DNA of 5,811 nucleotides from Thioalkalivibrio sp. (lineage in GTDB: Bacteria; Pseudomonadota; Gammaproteobacteria; Ectothiorhodospirales; Ectothiorhodospiraceae): NCBI GenBank assembly GCA_003555285.1, contig PWGH01000201.1, forward strand, positions 1-5,811, given 5' to 3'. A model generated the notes under the pieces. The model saw only the letters and a program-made list of their open reading frames with translations. It made no database searches and was not told the origin of the DNA. Positions 1 through 4,777 of this stretch are shown here, in pieces (positions within the stretch are counted from its first letter, which is position 1; each line of letters opens with the position of its first letter). Position numbers and translations under genes: made by a program.

Positions 1-136
1 ATTTGCGGGTGAAGAACCGGCTGACGCCGTGGTCCTCAAGCCAGCGCGCGTCCACCACGAAGCCGCCTGGCGAGGCGAAGGCGTGAAGCTCTTGCGCGCG
101 CTTGCTGATGACATATATTTTCGTGAACGACGCCTC
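1..136 (-). CDS. Unrecognised protein, partial; runs off the left edge
   Basis: A minus-strand frame enters from the right and leaves at position 1. From about 136 it reads like a real protein: ...EASFTKIYVISKRAQELHAF, then SPGGFVVDARWLEDHGVSRF and FTRK at the edge. Codons end mostly in G or C, as in the genuine genes nearby. I do not recognise the family. The frame stays open upstream to a TGA near 299, but that upstream part has low-complexity Gly/Ser/Arg/Pro composition and contains a perfect palindrome. No ATG or GTG start with a ribosome site is visible there; only TTG codons near 205-215 could serve. I infer either that the native 5' end has been lost, leaving a decayed gene, or that a weak TTG start is used. 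The opposite-strand reading (from 29) looks like a shadow. Calling this coding rests only on composition and the look of the peptide. Confidence 0.4.
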
Positions 137-148
137 ACCTTGCGCCTT

Positions 149-163
149 AGGGGACGGTCCCCT
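149..163. repeat. Perfect 15-bp palindrome (GGGGAC/GTCCCC type)
   Basis: AGGGGAC-G-GTCCCCT is a perfect inverted repeat with 7-bp arms around one central base. It lies just upstream of where the left-edge frame starts to look coding. Short GGGGAC/GTCCCC hairpins of this kind resemble dispersed palindromic repeats in proteobacterial genomes; that assignment is inference. It has no T-tract on either strand, so it is not a standard terminator. Confidence 0.55.
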
Positions 164-242
164 CGCTGCGTCCTGGCTTATCGCGATGTGCCCGCGACCC
201 GGCGTCAAACGCAACCTCGACAGTGAGCCATGGCCGCATGAG

Positions 243-273
243 CCGGGGACAGTTCGTCGACGGGAATCCCCGG
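243..273. repeat. Inverted repeat CCGGGGA...TCCCCGG
   Basis: Seven-base perfect arms at 243-249 and 267-273 enclose a 17-base loop that contains the palindrome CGTCGACG. It lies in the gene-free stretch between the left-edge fragment and the end of the PIN toxin gene. No T-tract follows the stem. With the palindrome at 149-163 it could be part of one small repeat element, but that is not proven. Confidence 0.4.
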
Positions 274-374
274 ACGACTCGTTCCTGCAACCTCTGGATC
301 ACGGCATGATCGGTTTCGGGCATGCTGAACGTGTTCCAGAGGACCTGCTGCGTCAGAGAGCCGACCGGCATCGA

Positions 375-785
375 TTACAGCACCTCGGCGCAGAACACGG
401 CGGGCGTAACGATCCGCGTGCGTTCGATGTACCTGAGTTGCAAGAGGCCTGTGCGGCGATCACCAGTCCCCAGGAAGTCTGCATCGCTCGCCAGAGCCAT
501 GGCCAGCAGAAAGGAGTCATTCGGATCATCGGCTTCGACCTCGATGGTCAGGCGTTCCAGTACCACCGCCCGTTGCAAGTTATTGATCATGGACCCCACT
601 TTGGCGGGCTGTAGGATGGCCTGGAGCTTGGGATAGCGGCTGGCCCGGCGGATTTCATCGAGTTGCATCCGCGAGCTGACGACCTCGAAGCGCGCCGCGC
701 GCCAAGCGCGATAGATCGTATCGGGTGCACCGTGTGGCGAGATCAGGGCGCTGAACAGGATGTTGGTGTCTAATACAACCCGCAT
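375..785 (-). CDS. PIN-domain toxin of a type II toxin-antitoxin pair
   Basis: The 136-residue protein is a single PIN domain, a metal-dependent RNase fold found in many VapC-like toxins. Near the N-terminus is the opening motif VVLDTN with D6. The conserved acidic residues that would bind Mg2+/Mn2+ are D6, E44 (LDEI), D90 (DPND) and the late pair D101/D103, followed by a TGD motif at 107-109. The ending (RIVTPAVFCAEVL) fits the putative-toxin PIN subgroup (COG1569-like). The length is normal and the gene looks intact. Its ATG (785-783) overlaps the antitoxin stop as TGATG, with no good ribosome site of its own, so translation is probably coupled to the antitoxin. By family knowledge it would cleave cellular RNA when the antitoxin is lost; its target cannot be read from the sequence. 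Confidence 0.88.
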   Translation of the reverse strand: MRVVLDTNILFSALISPHGAPDTIYRAWRAARFEVVSSRMQLDEIRRASRYPKLQAILQPAKVGSMINNLQRAVVLERLTIEVEADDPNDSFLLAMALASDADFLGTGDRRTGLLQLRYIERTRIVTPAVFCAEVL

Positions 786-1024
786 CAGCGCTTACGCGCC
801 CAGTCGAGCGCTTCGTCAACCGCTTCGGTCATAGCGGCCTCACTCAGGTGGGCGTTGGCGGCCTTCGCCTGCTCGGCACTCAACTCCAGGATGTGTGCCT
901 GCACCGCTTCCTCAATGAAGCGCGACAGATCTCCTTTCCGCCCACCGCCCTGGCTGGCCAGAAACATGCGAAGGGACTGGTCGGTGTCGGCCGAGACGAC
1001 GACATTCCAGCGAATCGTATTCAT
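785..1024 (-). CDS. Ribbon-helix-helix type antitoxin partner of the PIN toxin
   Basis: This 79-residue protein lies immediately upstream of the toxin and shares a TGATG overlap with it. Its N-terminus (MNTIRWNVVVSADTDQSLRM) fits the short beta strand plus helix of a ribbon-helix-helix DNA-binding domain. It is followed by a Gly/Arg turn (GGGRKGDLS) and a second helix (RFIEEAVQAHILELS). The C-terminal part is Ala/Glu-rich, as expected for a tail that wraps the toxin. I chose ATG 1024 because GGGA (1032-1035 on the complementary strand) sits about 7 bases upstream. A GTG at 1036 would add four residues but overlaps that site. The family normally neutralises the toxin and represses its own promoter, and a palindromic promoter lies just upstream. 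It is not assigned to a named antitoxin family with certainty. Confidence 0.82.
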   Translation of the reverse strand: MNTIRWNVVVSADTDQSLRMFLASQGGGRKGDLSRFIEEAVQAHILELSAEQAKAANAHLSEAAMTEAVDEALDWARKR

Positions 1025-1060
1025 GGAATTTCCCACTCAGGTATTTGTGCGCCTATGGAC

Positions 1061-1097
1061 TTATGCGCATAATACCGTAGACCATGTAACAGCTCAA
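1061..1097 (-). promoter_or_regulatory. Promoter and palindromic operator of the toxin-antitoxin operon
   Basis: On the minus strand, TTGAGC (1092-1097) and TATTAT (1069-1074) are separated by exactly 17 bases, close to the sigma70 consensus. The perfect 12-bp palindrome TTATGCGCATAA (1061-1072) overlaps the -10 and the predicted start of transcription. A dimeric antitoxin bound there would block RNA polymerase. Transcription would begin near 1062, leaving a leader of about 38 bases before the antitoxin ATG. Confidence 0.65.
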
Positions 1098-1503
1098 ATA
1101 ACTGGCAGGCCGAGAGATGACTGCTTTGCCCGGTTGGTAACCCTCAACACCCAGCAACGTGCCGCCGAGAAAGTCCAGGGCCACGTGCCCTGACCGCGCC
1201 CGGCGTACCAGACCGTCCCAGTCCCAGAATCGAATGAGTGTCTGCGTATTCCGCGCAAGCCGGCCACCGCATCCGGGGATGCCGACCACCCGGACATGGG
1301 AGCTCCGGCATTGACGAACACGGGACAGCGCGAGCAGCCGCAAAGCGTGCCCATCTCTTTGGTACCCCGATTCGCAGGCTCGGCCATAGCTTAAACCGTT
1401 GTCCAGATATCGGGGTCCACTTTAGTATCGAATGCCCCGGTGGTGGCCGGATCATGGCACGGGGGATCAGGCCGGCGAGCCAAGTCGTTTGCCGAAGGCA
1501 CGG
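1098..1503. other. Gene-free stretch between the toxin-antitoxin operon and fic
   Basis: About 400 bases hold no frame that I accept as a gene. Several overlapping frames of 96-103 codons exist on the minus strand, but they are rich in Arg, Gly, Cys and Trp and resemble no family. The stretch may be decayed coding sequence. One short segment at 1399-1423 resembles an insertion-sequence end and is listed separately. Confidence 0.5.
1399..1423. repeat. Possible insertion-sequence end relic (repeated GTCCA)
   Basis: GTCCA occurs at 1401-1405 and again at 1415-1419, within a segment that includes CGGGGTCCACTTT. Insertion-sequence ends, for example of IS21-like elements, often carry such GGGGTCCACTTT-like internal repeats; this is from memory and unconfirmed. 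No transposase and no matching opposite end are seen in the window. Confidence 0.22.
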
Positions 1504-2694
1504 CTATTCAGGCAGATCGCTCAGCTCATAGCTGGTGCTGCGTCCGCCTGCATCCGATTTCCGCAGCACGCCCCGCGTGAGCAGGTCGTTGATGTCGCGC
1601 AACGCCGTGTCTGGCGAACACTTGGCAATGGCCGCCCACTTGCTGGTGGTGAGTTTTCCCTCGAAGCCGTCGAGCAGCTTGTTCAGCAACTTCACCTGAC
1701 GCTCGTTGAGTGGTGTGGTCGCCCAGCGCTGCCAGAACCGCGCCTTGGTCAGCACGGCGTCGAGCGTATGCTGCGCCTGATCGACGGCGCGATGGAGCGT
1801 GTCGAGGAACCAGGCAAGCCACTCGGTGACATCCAGCGACCGGTTGTCAGGCACATCCCCGTGCCCGCCCCCTGCGGGGCTAGCGCGAAAATTTGTTCCC
1901 GGCAAATATTTCTGGGTCCGCTCCAGCATGTCGTAGTAGGCCTTGCGTTCGCGCTGGATCTGCGCCGACAAACTGTAGAACCGCTGTGGGCTGCCATCGG
2001 CACGTGCCAGCAACCGATCGCCGATGGCCCGGGCAATACGGCCATTGCCGTCGTCGAACGGATGCAAGGTGACGAACCATAGGTGGCCGAGGCCGGCCTT
2101 GAGCAGCGGCGGTTCGTTCGATGGACCATTCAGCCATTTGAGGAAGCGGCTGGTTTCCACCTCCAGACGCTCAGCGGGTGGCGCCTCGAAATGGACCCTC
2201 TGGCGACCGATGGGGCCAGACACCACCTGCATCGGACCACTGGCATCGTCGCGCCAGCCGCCGACCTTGATCTTGGAAAAGCCCGAGTAGCCGGTGGGAA
2301 ACAAGGCAGCATGCCAACCGAACAACCGCTCCCGCGACACCGGCGCAAGGCAGTTGGCCGTGGCGTCGAGCACCATCTCGACCACGCCCTCAACGTGACG
2401 ATCAACCGGAGCGAGCGCGCCGATGTCTACGCCCAGCCTGCGGGCGATGGACGAGCGCACGGATTCGACGTTGAGCTGCTCACCCTCGATCTCGCTGGTC
2501 TTGACCACGTCCTCGGTCAGCGCTGCCAGACTGGCCTGATTGCGCAGCGCCATGCCCACGTCGGCCAGGCGGCCCATCAAGAGCCCCTGGGCGCGGCTGA
2601 CCTCGGCCATGGGACCGGCGAGCGTTGCCAGGTCGAAGCGCCAATTCGGCCATTCACTGGCCTGCCAGATGTAGTTGCAATCACCGCTTATCAT
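1504..2694 (-). CDS. Fic-domain AMPylase with DUF4172 N-terminus and winged-helix C-terminus
   Basis: This 396-residue protein has three parts. Residues 1-90 match the DUF4172 N-terminal module (YIWQ...WPNWRFD) and contain the inhibitory motif TSEIEG (66-71), fitting (S/T)xxxE(G/N), whose glutamate (E70) blocks ATP binding in self-inhibited Fic proteins. The Fic core follows, with the complete catalytic motif HPFDDGNGRIAR at 211-222 (base H211, metal-binding D215, phosphate-binding N217/R219/R222). Residues about 325-396 look like a winged helix (LNERQVKLLNKLLDGFEGKL...SPDTALRDINDLLTRGVL). Such enzymes usually transfer AMP to a protein hydroxyl; the target is unknown. All active-site residues are present, so activity is expected once inhibition is relieved. 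Residues about 263-285 are an unusual insert, listed separately. ATG 2694 gives the expected family start but has no Shine-Dalgarno site. It is transcribed alone, with an operator-like array at its start. Confidence 0.92.
   Translation of the reverse strand: MISGDCNYIWQASEWPNWRFDLATLAGPMAEVSRAQGLLMGRLADVGMALRNQASLAALTEDVVKTSEIEGEQLNVESVRSSIARRLGVDIGALAPVDRHVEGVVEMVLDATANCLAPVSRERLFGWHAALFPTGYSGFSKIKVGGWRDDASGPMQVVSGPIGRQRVHFEAPPAERLEVETSRFLKWLNGPSNEPPLLKAGLGHLWFVTLHPFDDGNGRIARAIGDRLLARADGSPQRFYSLSAQIQRERKAYYDMLERTQKYLPGTNFRASPAGGGHGDVPDNRSLDVTEWLAWFLDTLHRAVDQAQHTLDAVLTKARFWQRWATTPLNERQVKLLNKLLDGFEGKLTTSKWAAIAKCSPDTALRDINDLLTRGVLRKSDAGGRSTSYELSDLPE
1840..1911. repeat. Hairpin-rich in-frame insert within fic
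   Basis: This stretch encodes fic residues about 263-285 (YLPGTNFRASPAGGGHGDVP, then DNR). They split a helix junction that in related proteins, as I recall them, runs almost directly from ERTQK to LDVTEWL. The DNA holds three inverted repeats: 1850-1865 (GGCAC/GTGCC, 6-base loop), 1869-1879 (CCCC-TGC-GGGG) and 1888-1911 (AAAATTTG/CAAATATTT with one bulged A, 7-base loop). Its length is a multiple of three and it has no in-frame stop. I infer a small palindromic element inserted in frame, in the manner of Rickettsia palindromic elements. Confidence 0.5.
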
Positions 2695-2756
2695 GCGGAG
2701 ATTATGGGCAGCGTTCTCCGCATGAGCAACTTAATCGCCGCATTTTATGCGGCGAT
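2693..2756. promoter_or_regulatory. Four-half-site inverted repeat array (ATGCGG) at the fic start
   Basis: Four copies of ATGCGG(A/C)G occur as two inverted pairs. ATGCGGAG (2693-2700) faces CTCCGCAT (2716-2723) across 15 bases. ATCGCCGCAT (2734-2743) faces ATGCGGCGAT (2747-2756) across TTT, with perfect 10-bp arms. Centres are about 23, 20 and 11 bases apart, close to whole helical turns. The first half-site overlaps the fic start codon and the second lies in the predicted promoter spacer. This looks like an operator; the Fic protein's own winged helix is a candidate binder. No T-tract follows the perfect hairpin, so a terminator is unlikely. Confidence 0.65.
2694..2729 (-). promoter_or_regulatory. 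Predicted fic promoter, possibly giving a leaderless mRNA
   Basis: CATAAT (2701-2706, five of six matches to TATAAT) lies 17 bases from TTGCTC (2724-2729, TTG conserved). A start of transcription seven bases past the -10 falls on the A of the fic ATG at 2694. There is no Shine-Dalgarno sequence before the ATG, which fits a leaderless transcript. It overlaps the ATGCGG half-site array. Confidence 0.45.
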
Positions 2757-3040
2757 AGAGAGAGCTACTCGCCGCAAGGCAGGGCAAGATGCCGTACTGT
2801 GAGCATTCGGCGTCGCGCGGAAGCCGGCGTGCGGGCATTGCTCCTGCATGCCCTTCACGATCGCGCCCAGCAGTTCTACGAGTACTATCGGCCCTTTTTA
2901 GCCCCCAGCATTACCGCGCAGTCGCACCTCACGGAGGCCGGCGCGAGACGATCAACGCACAGCAGCGTTCTGGATCCGACAACGGTCCGATGTCAGCGGT
3001 ATCGTGACCGCCGTCGCCACGGTGACGTATCGTTTCCCCC
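2757..3040. other. Stretch between fic and the queC-like gene; possible gene fragment
   Basis: No recognised gene lies here. A plus-strand frame from GTG 2799 reads SIRRRAEAGVRALLLHALHD then RAQQFYEYYRPFLAP over about 110 bases, helix-like and with ordinary codon use, then turns into low-complexity Arg/Ser/Thr sequence and overlaps the queC-like gene. It could be a short fragment of a lost gene, but no ribosome site or family match supports it. No clear promoter for the queC-like gene was found. Confidence 0.3.
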
Positions 3041-3694
3041 ATGCCTACTTCGAAACCGTCGGCTCTGTCGCTCTTGCTGCTCTCCGGCGGTATCGAGAGC
3101 GGTGCATTGCTTTACCAATGCCGGCAGCTCGAGGAACCGGTGCATGCCCTTTGCGTCGACTACGGCCAGCGCAACGCCCGACGCGAGCGGTCAGCCGCCG
3201 AGGGTCTCGCCGAGGCCTGTGACACACCGCTTGAGACCATGGATCTCTCGGGACTGCGTGGCCATTTCACCCGTGAATCCGAGTGGGTGAGCCACGTTCC
3301 ACTGCCGCAGCGCAATCTTGCGGTACTGGCCCTCGCGGTCAACCTCGCCCAGCATATCGGTGCCCGACGCATCCTGCTCGCCCTGAACCGAGATGATCGG
3401 GACCACGGGCCCGGGAGCCAATCGGCCTTCCTGCAGACCTTTGCCCATCTTGCGGGAACGCTGGTTCCAGGTCTCACCGTCCTCGCGCCCCTGCACGACC
3501 TCGACAAGGCCCAGGTGATCCGCAGTGCCGCCGCCACCGGCATCGACTGGACCCGCACCTGGAGCTGCCTGCTCGCTCATCCCCGGCACTGTGGCCGTTG
3601 CCCGCAGTGCGAGGCCCGACAGGCGGCCTTCGCCGCCGCCGACGTGGCCGATCCGACGGAGTACTCGCATCCGCCGGACCGGGCTGTCCAGTGA
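3041..3694 (+). CDS. QueC-like 7-cyano-7-deazaguanine synthase family protein (divergent)
   Basis: The 217-residue cytoplasmic protein has the order of QueC, the ATP-dependent enzyme that turns 7-carboxy-7-deazaguanine and ammonia into preQ0. It shows a PP-loop at 15-20 (SGGIES), DYGQR at 40-44, the central PQRNLAVLALAVNLAQHIGA segment (89-108), a late APLHDLDKAQVI helix (149-160), and TWSC with a CxxCxxC cluster (C176, C184, C187, C190) for zinc. Two departures stand out. The PP-loop Asp of SGGxDS is Glu19. The usual YPDCR substrate motif is absent, replaced by DHGPGSQSAF (121-130). It may therefore use a different substrate or belong to a QueC-like side branch; QueC relatives also occur in some defence systems. 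No queD, queE or queF lies nearby. ATG 3041 is the only in-frame start after a TGA at 3023; its ribosome site is poor (GGTGA, about 16 bases away). Confidence 0.82.
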   Translation: MPTSKPSALSLLLLSGGIESGALLYQCRQLEEPVHALCVDYGQRNARRERSAAEGLAEACDTPLETMDLSGLRGHFTRESEWVSHVPLPQRNLAVLALAVNLAQHIGARRILLALNRDDRDHGPGSQSAFLQTFAHLAGTLVPGLTVLAPLHDLDKAQVIRSAAATGIDWTRTWSCLLAHPRHCGRCPQCEARQAAFAAADVADPTEYSHPPDRAVQ

Positions 3695-3775
3695 AGCCTT
3701 TTGCCGTCCGCGGCCAGGATCGCGCCGGTGGGAGGCCGAACCGGGAGACTCCCTGTTACTAAATCTGCTGTTGGC

Positions 3776-3833
3776 AAAGCCACTTTGCAACGGCCCAGCG
3801 CCTTGGTCGTTGCAGCCCAGCAGTGGCTTTTTT
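3776..3833 (+). terminator. Large hairpin followed by T-tract downstream of the queC-like gene
   Basis: AAAGCCACT (3776-3784) pairs with AGTGGCTTT (3822-3830), and TGCAACG (3786-3792) pairs with CGTTGCA (3808-3814). The inner loop is GC-rich, and an unpaired GCCCAGC lies on the 3' side. Six Ts (3828-3833) follow on the plus strand. It can act as a Rho-independent terminator for the queC-like gene, which ends about 80 bases upstream. The uneven stem is unusual. On the minus strand it lies within the tail of the antitoxin remnant. Confidence 0.6.
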
Positions 3834-4103
3834 AATAGCCGCACTAGCAGGGCCACACCGCCACCTGGTCTTGTGACGGAACGCAGGAATGGGTTCGTTC
3901 TTGACCAGGAAGATGGCGCGTTGTGGATCCGGCTCCACCGCCGTGGCGGCCGACAAAACGCGCATCAGGTCACGCAATGCGGATTGCAGCCTTGGCGATT
4001 CCGGGTGGGTGCGCAGCGTGTTGCGATGAACCCCTGCCAGCTCGGCCAGATCCTGCTGCGGCTGATCTACCGCCTGCCCAAACCGGGTCCGGACGGGCGC
4101 AAT
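3822..4103 (-). pseudogene. Remnant of an Xre/MbcA/ParS-type (DUF2384-like) antitoxin
   Basis: A minus-strand frame reads IAPVRTRFGQAVDQPQQDLA, then ELAGVHRNTLRTHPESPRLQ, SALRDLMRVLSAATAVEPDP and QRAIFLVKNEPIPAFRHKT (to about 3867). I recognise a helix-turn-helix followed by the antitoxin domain that binds RES-family toxins, whose hallmark is NEPIPAF..KT. Normally about 20-25 residues follow (an LV.EGR.DD...YL pattern) before the stop. Here the tail becomes RWRCGPASAAIKKATAGL and runs into the terminator-like hairpin, so the end appears deleted or replaced. No ATG, GTG or TTG precedes the first recognisable residues in this frame; upstream it collides with an opposing gene fragment. No RES toxin lies downstream; the next gene there is queC-like on the other strand. 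I infer a dead antitoxin left after loss of its toxin. The family call is from remembered motifs. Confidence 0.6.
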
Positions 4104-4127
4104 CGGATCATCCTCTCGCCGCTGGAA

Positions 4128-4262
4128 CTGATCGGCCGCATCGCCGCCGCAATCACCACCGGGATGACGGCCGAGCAGCTCGCCTATCTGGACCTCGCCT
4201 ATGCGCCCCCGTTCTCTCCTGTGTGGGACCCGGTGCAGACCGCCGCGCGCACGCTGAGCTGA
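4128..4262 (+). pseudogene. C-terminal remnant of a FAD-dependent pyridine nucleotide-disulfide oxidoreductase
   Basis: The plus-strand frame ending at TGA 4260-4262 reads LIGRIAAAITTGMTAEQLAY, then LDLAYAPPFSPVWDPVQTAA and RTLS. GMT..(D/E)L..LDLAYAPPFSPVWDP is the hallmark of the C-terminal dimerisation domain of CoA-disulfide reductase/NADH oxidase-like flavoproteins. Only about 44 residues of a protein normally near 450 or more remain. The FAD and NAD(P)H domains are missing. Further left in the same frame the sequence lies opposite the antitoxin remnant and no longer reads as this family, so the break lies near 4100-4128. This is the end of a gene cut by rearrangement and is not expected to be functional. 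It converges on the cusF-like gene, 52 bases away. Confidence 0.72.
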
Positions 4263-4314
4263 CGGGCAGAGTGATGCACGCCGCGTCGGGACCGCAAGAC
4301 GGGAGCGGGTCGAC

Positions 4315-4692
4315 TTACGGCGCAGGCTCGATCGACAGCACGGTATAGGCGCCGTCGATTTGGTCAACGGTGATGAGGACATCGTCGCCACTGCTCAAAC
4401 CCTCCAGCATGGCGGAATCCTCGACCTGGAAGGTCATCGTCATCGGCGGCATATCCAGGTTCGGAATGTCGCCGTGGCGGAGCGACAGGGTGTTTGCACG
4501 GGTGTTCACCCGGCGTACCTCGGCCTCGACCCGCGGGAGTTCGTCTCCGGCCGCAACTTCGTGTCCATGGCCCTGCTGATGCGCATGATTGTGGCCCCCG
4601 TCGCCGTGATGCTCGGTTCCCTGCGCGAAGGCCAGACTGCTTGCGGTGCCCGCCAGCAGCGCCAGCAGGATCCATCTCGTTGGACTCGTCAT
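4315..4692 (-). CDS. CusF-like periplasmic copper-binding protein
   Basis: The 125-residue protein begins with a signal peptide (1-23: charged start, hydrophobic ILLALLAGTASSLAF, cleavage after AFA). A His-rich linker follows (HHGDGGHNHAHQQGHGH, 28-44), which could bind Cu or other metals. Residues 50-125 form a CusF-type beta-barrel domain: VNTRANTLSLRHGDIPNLDM then PPMTMTFQV. H73, M84 and M86 match the His and two Met Cu(I) ligands of CusF. The Trp that caps the Cu(I) site in E. coli CusF is not present at the usual place; the site reads LDMPPMTM. CusF proteins carry periplasmic Cu(I)/Ag(I) to exporters; here the partner is probably the oxidase upstream. ATG 4692 was chosen because it starts the signal peptide and follows GGAGG (4703-4707) by 10 bases; upstream in-frame codons cross the intercistronic hairpin. 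Confidence 0.87.
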   Translation of the reverse strand: MTSPTRWILLALLAGTASSLAFAQGTEHHGDGGHNHAHQQGHGHEVAAGDELPRVEAEVRRVNTRANTLSLRHGDIPNLDMPPMTMTFQVEDSAMLEGLSSGDDVLITVDQIDGAYTVLSIEPAP

Positions 4693-4707
4693 TTCTGCAT
4701 TTCCTCC
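4689..4707 (-). promoter_or_regulatory. Ribosome site of the cusF-like gene with a three-codon upstream ORF
   Basis: GGAGG (4703-4707) precedes the start. Between it and the cusF-like ATG (4692) sits ATG-CAG-AAA-TGA (4700-4689), whose stop overlaps the real start as ATGA. The upstream ATG is only 2 bases from GGAGG, while the real start is 10 bases away. The mini-ORF may be chance or may slightly modulate initiation. Confidence 0.4.
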
Positions 4708-4720
4708 GTAGGTTGAAAAT

Positions 4721-4769
4721 CCGGTCCGGCGGTCCTGCAGACCGAAAGGTTGCGGGACCGCCGGACCGG
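4721..4769 (-). promoter_or_regulatory. Perfect 15-bp inverted repeat between oxidase and cusF-like genes
   Basis: CCGGTCCGGCGGTCC (4721-4735) and GGACCGCCGGACCGG (4755-4769) are exact inverse complements around a 19-base loop, which itself can form a small ACC/GGT stem. In the transcript the stem starts 8 bases after the oxidase stop codon and is followed by ATTTTC, a weak T-tract. It could be a partial terminator that lowers cusF expression, or an mRNA-protecting stem for the oxidase message. Confidence 0.7.
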
Positions 4770-4777
4770 CACACCGA

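Noticed and set aside
102..614. Plus-strand 170-codon frame opposite the PIN toxin
   Set aside because: It is antisense to a clearly recognised PIN domain and resembles no family.
1053..1455. Three overlapping minus-strand frames of about 100 codons
   Set aside because: Their composition is biased to Arg/Gly/Cys, no frame stands out, and no family is recognisable.
2734..2756. Rho-independent terminator
   Set aside because: The hairpin is perfect but no T-tract follows on either strand, and it sits upstream of fic with further half-sites.
2083..2802. Plus-strand 239-codon frame opposite fic
   Set aside because: Long antisense frames are expected in GC-rich DNA; the minus strand holds an unmistakable Fic protein with all motifs.
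3776..3833. Integron attC site
   Set aside because: The core motifs RYYYAAC and GTTRRRY are not present in the right places; a T-tract follows as in a terminator.
3191..3856. Minus-strand 221-codon frame opposite the queC-like gene
   Set aside because: It is a shadow of the queC-like gene and has no recognisable domain.
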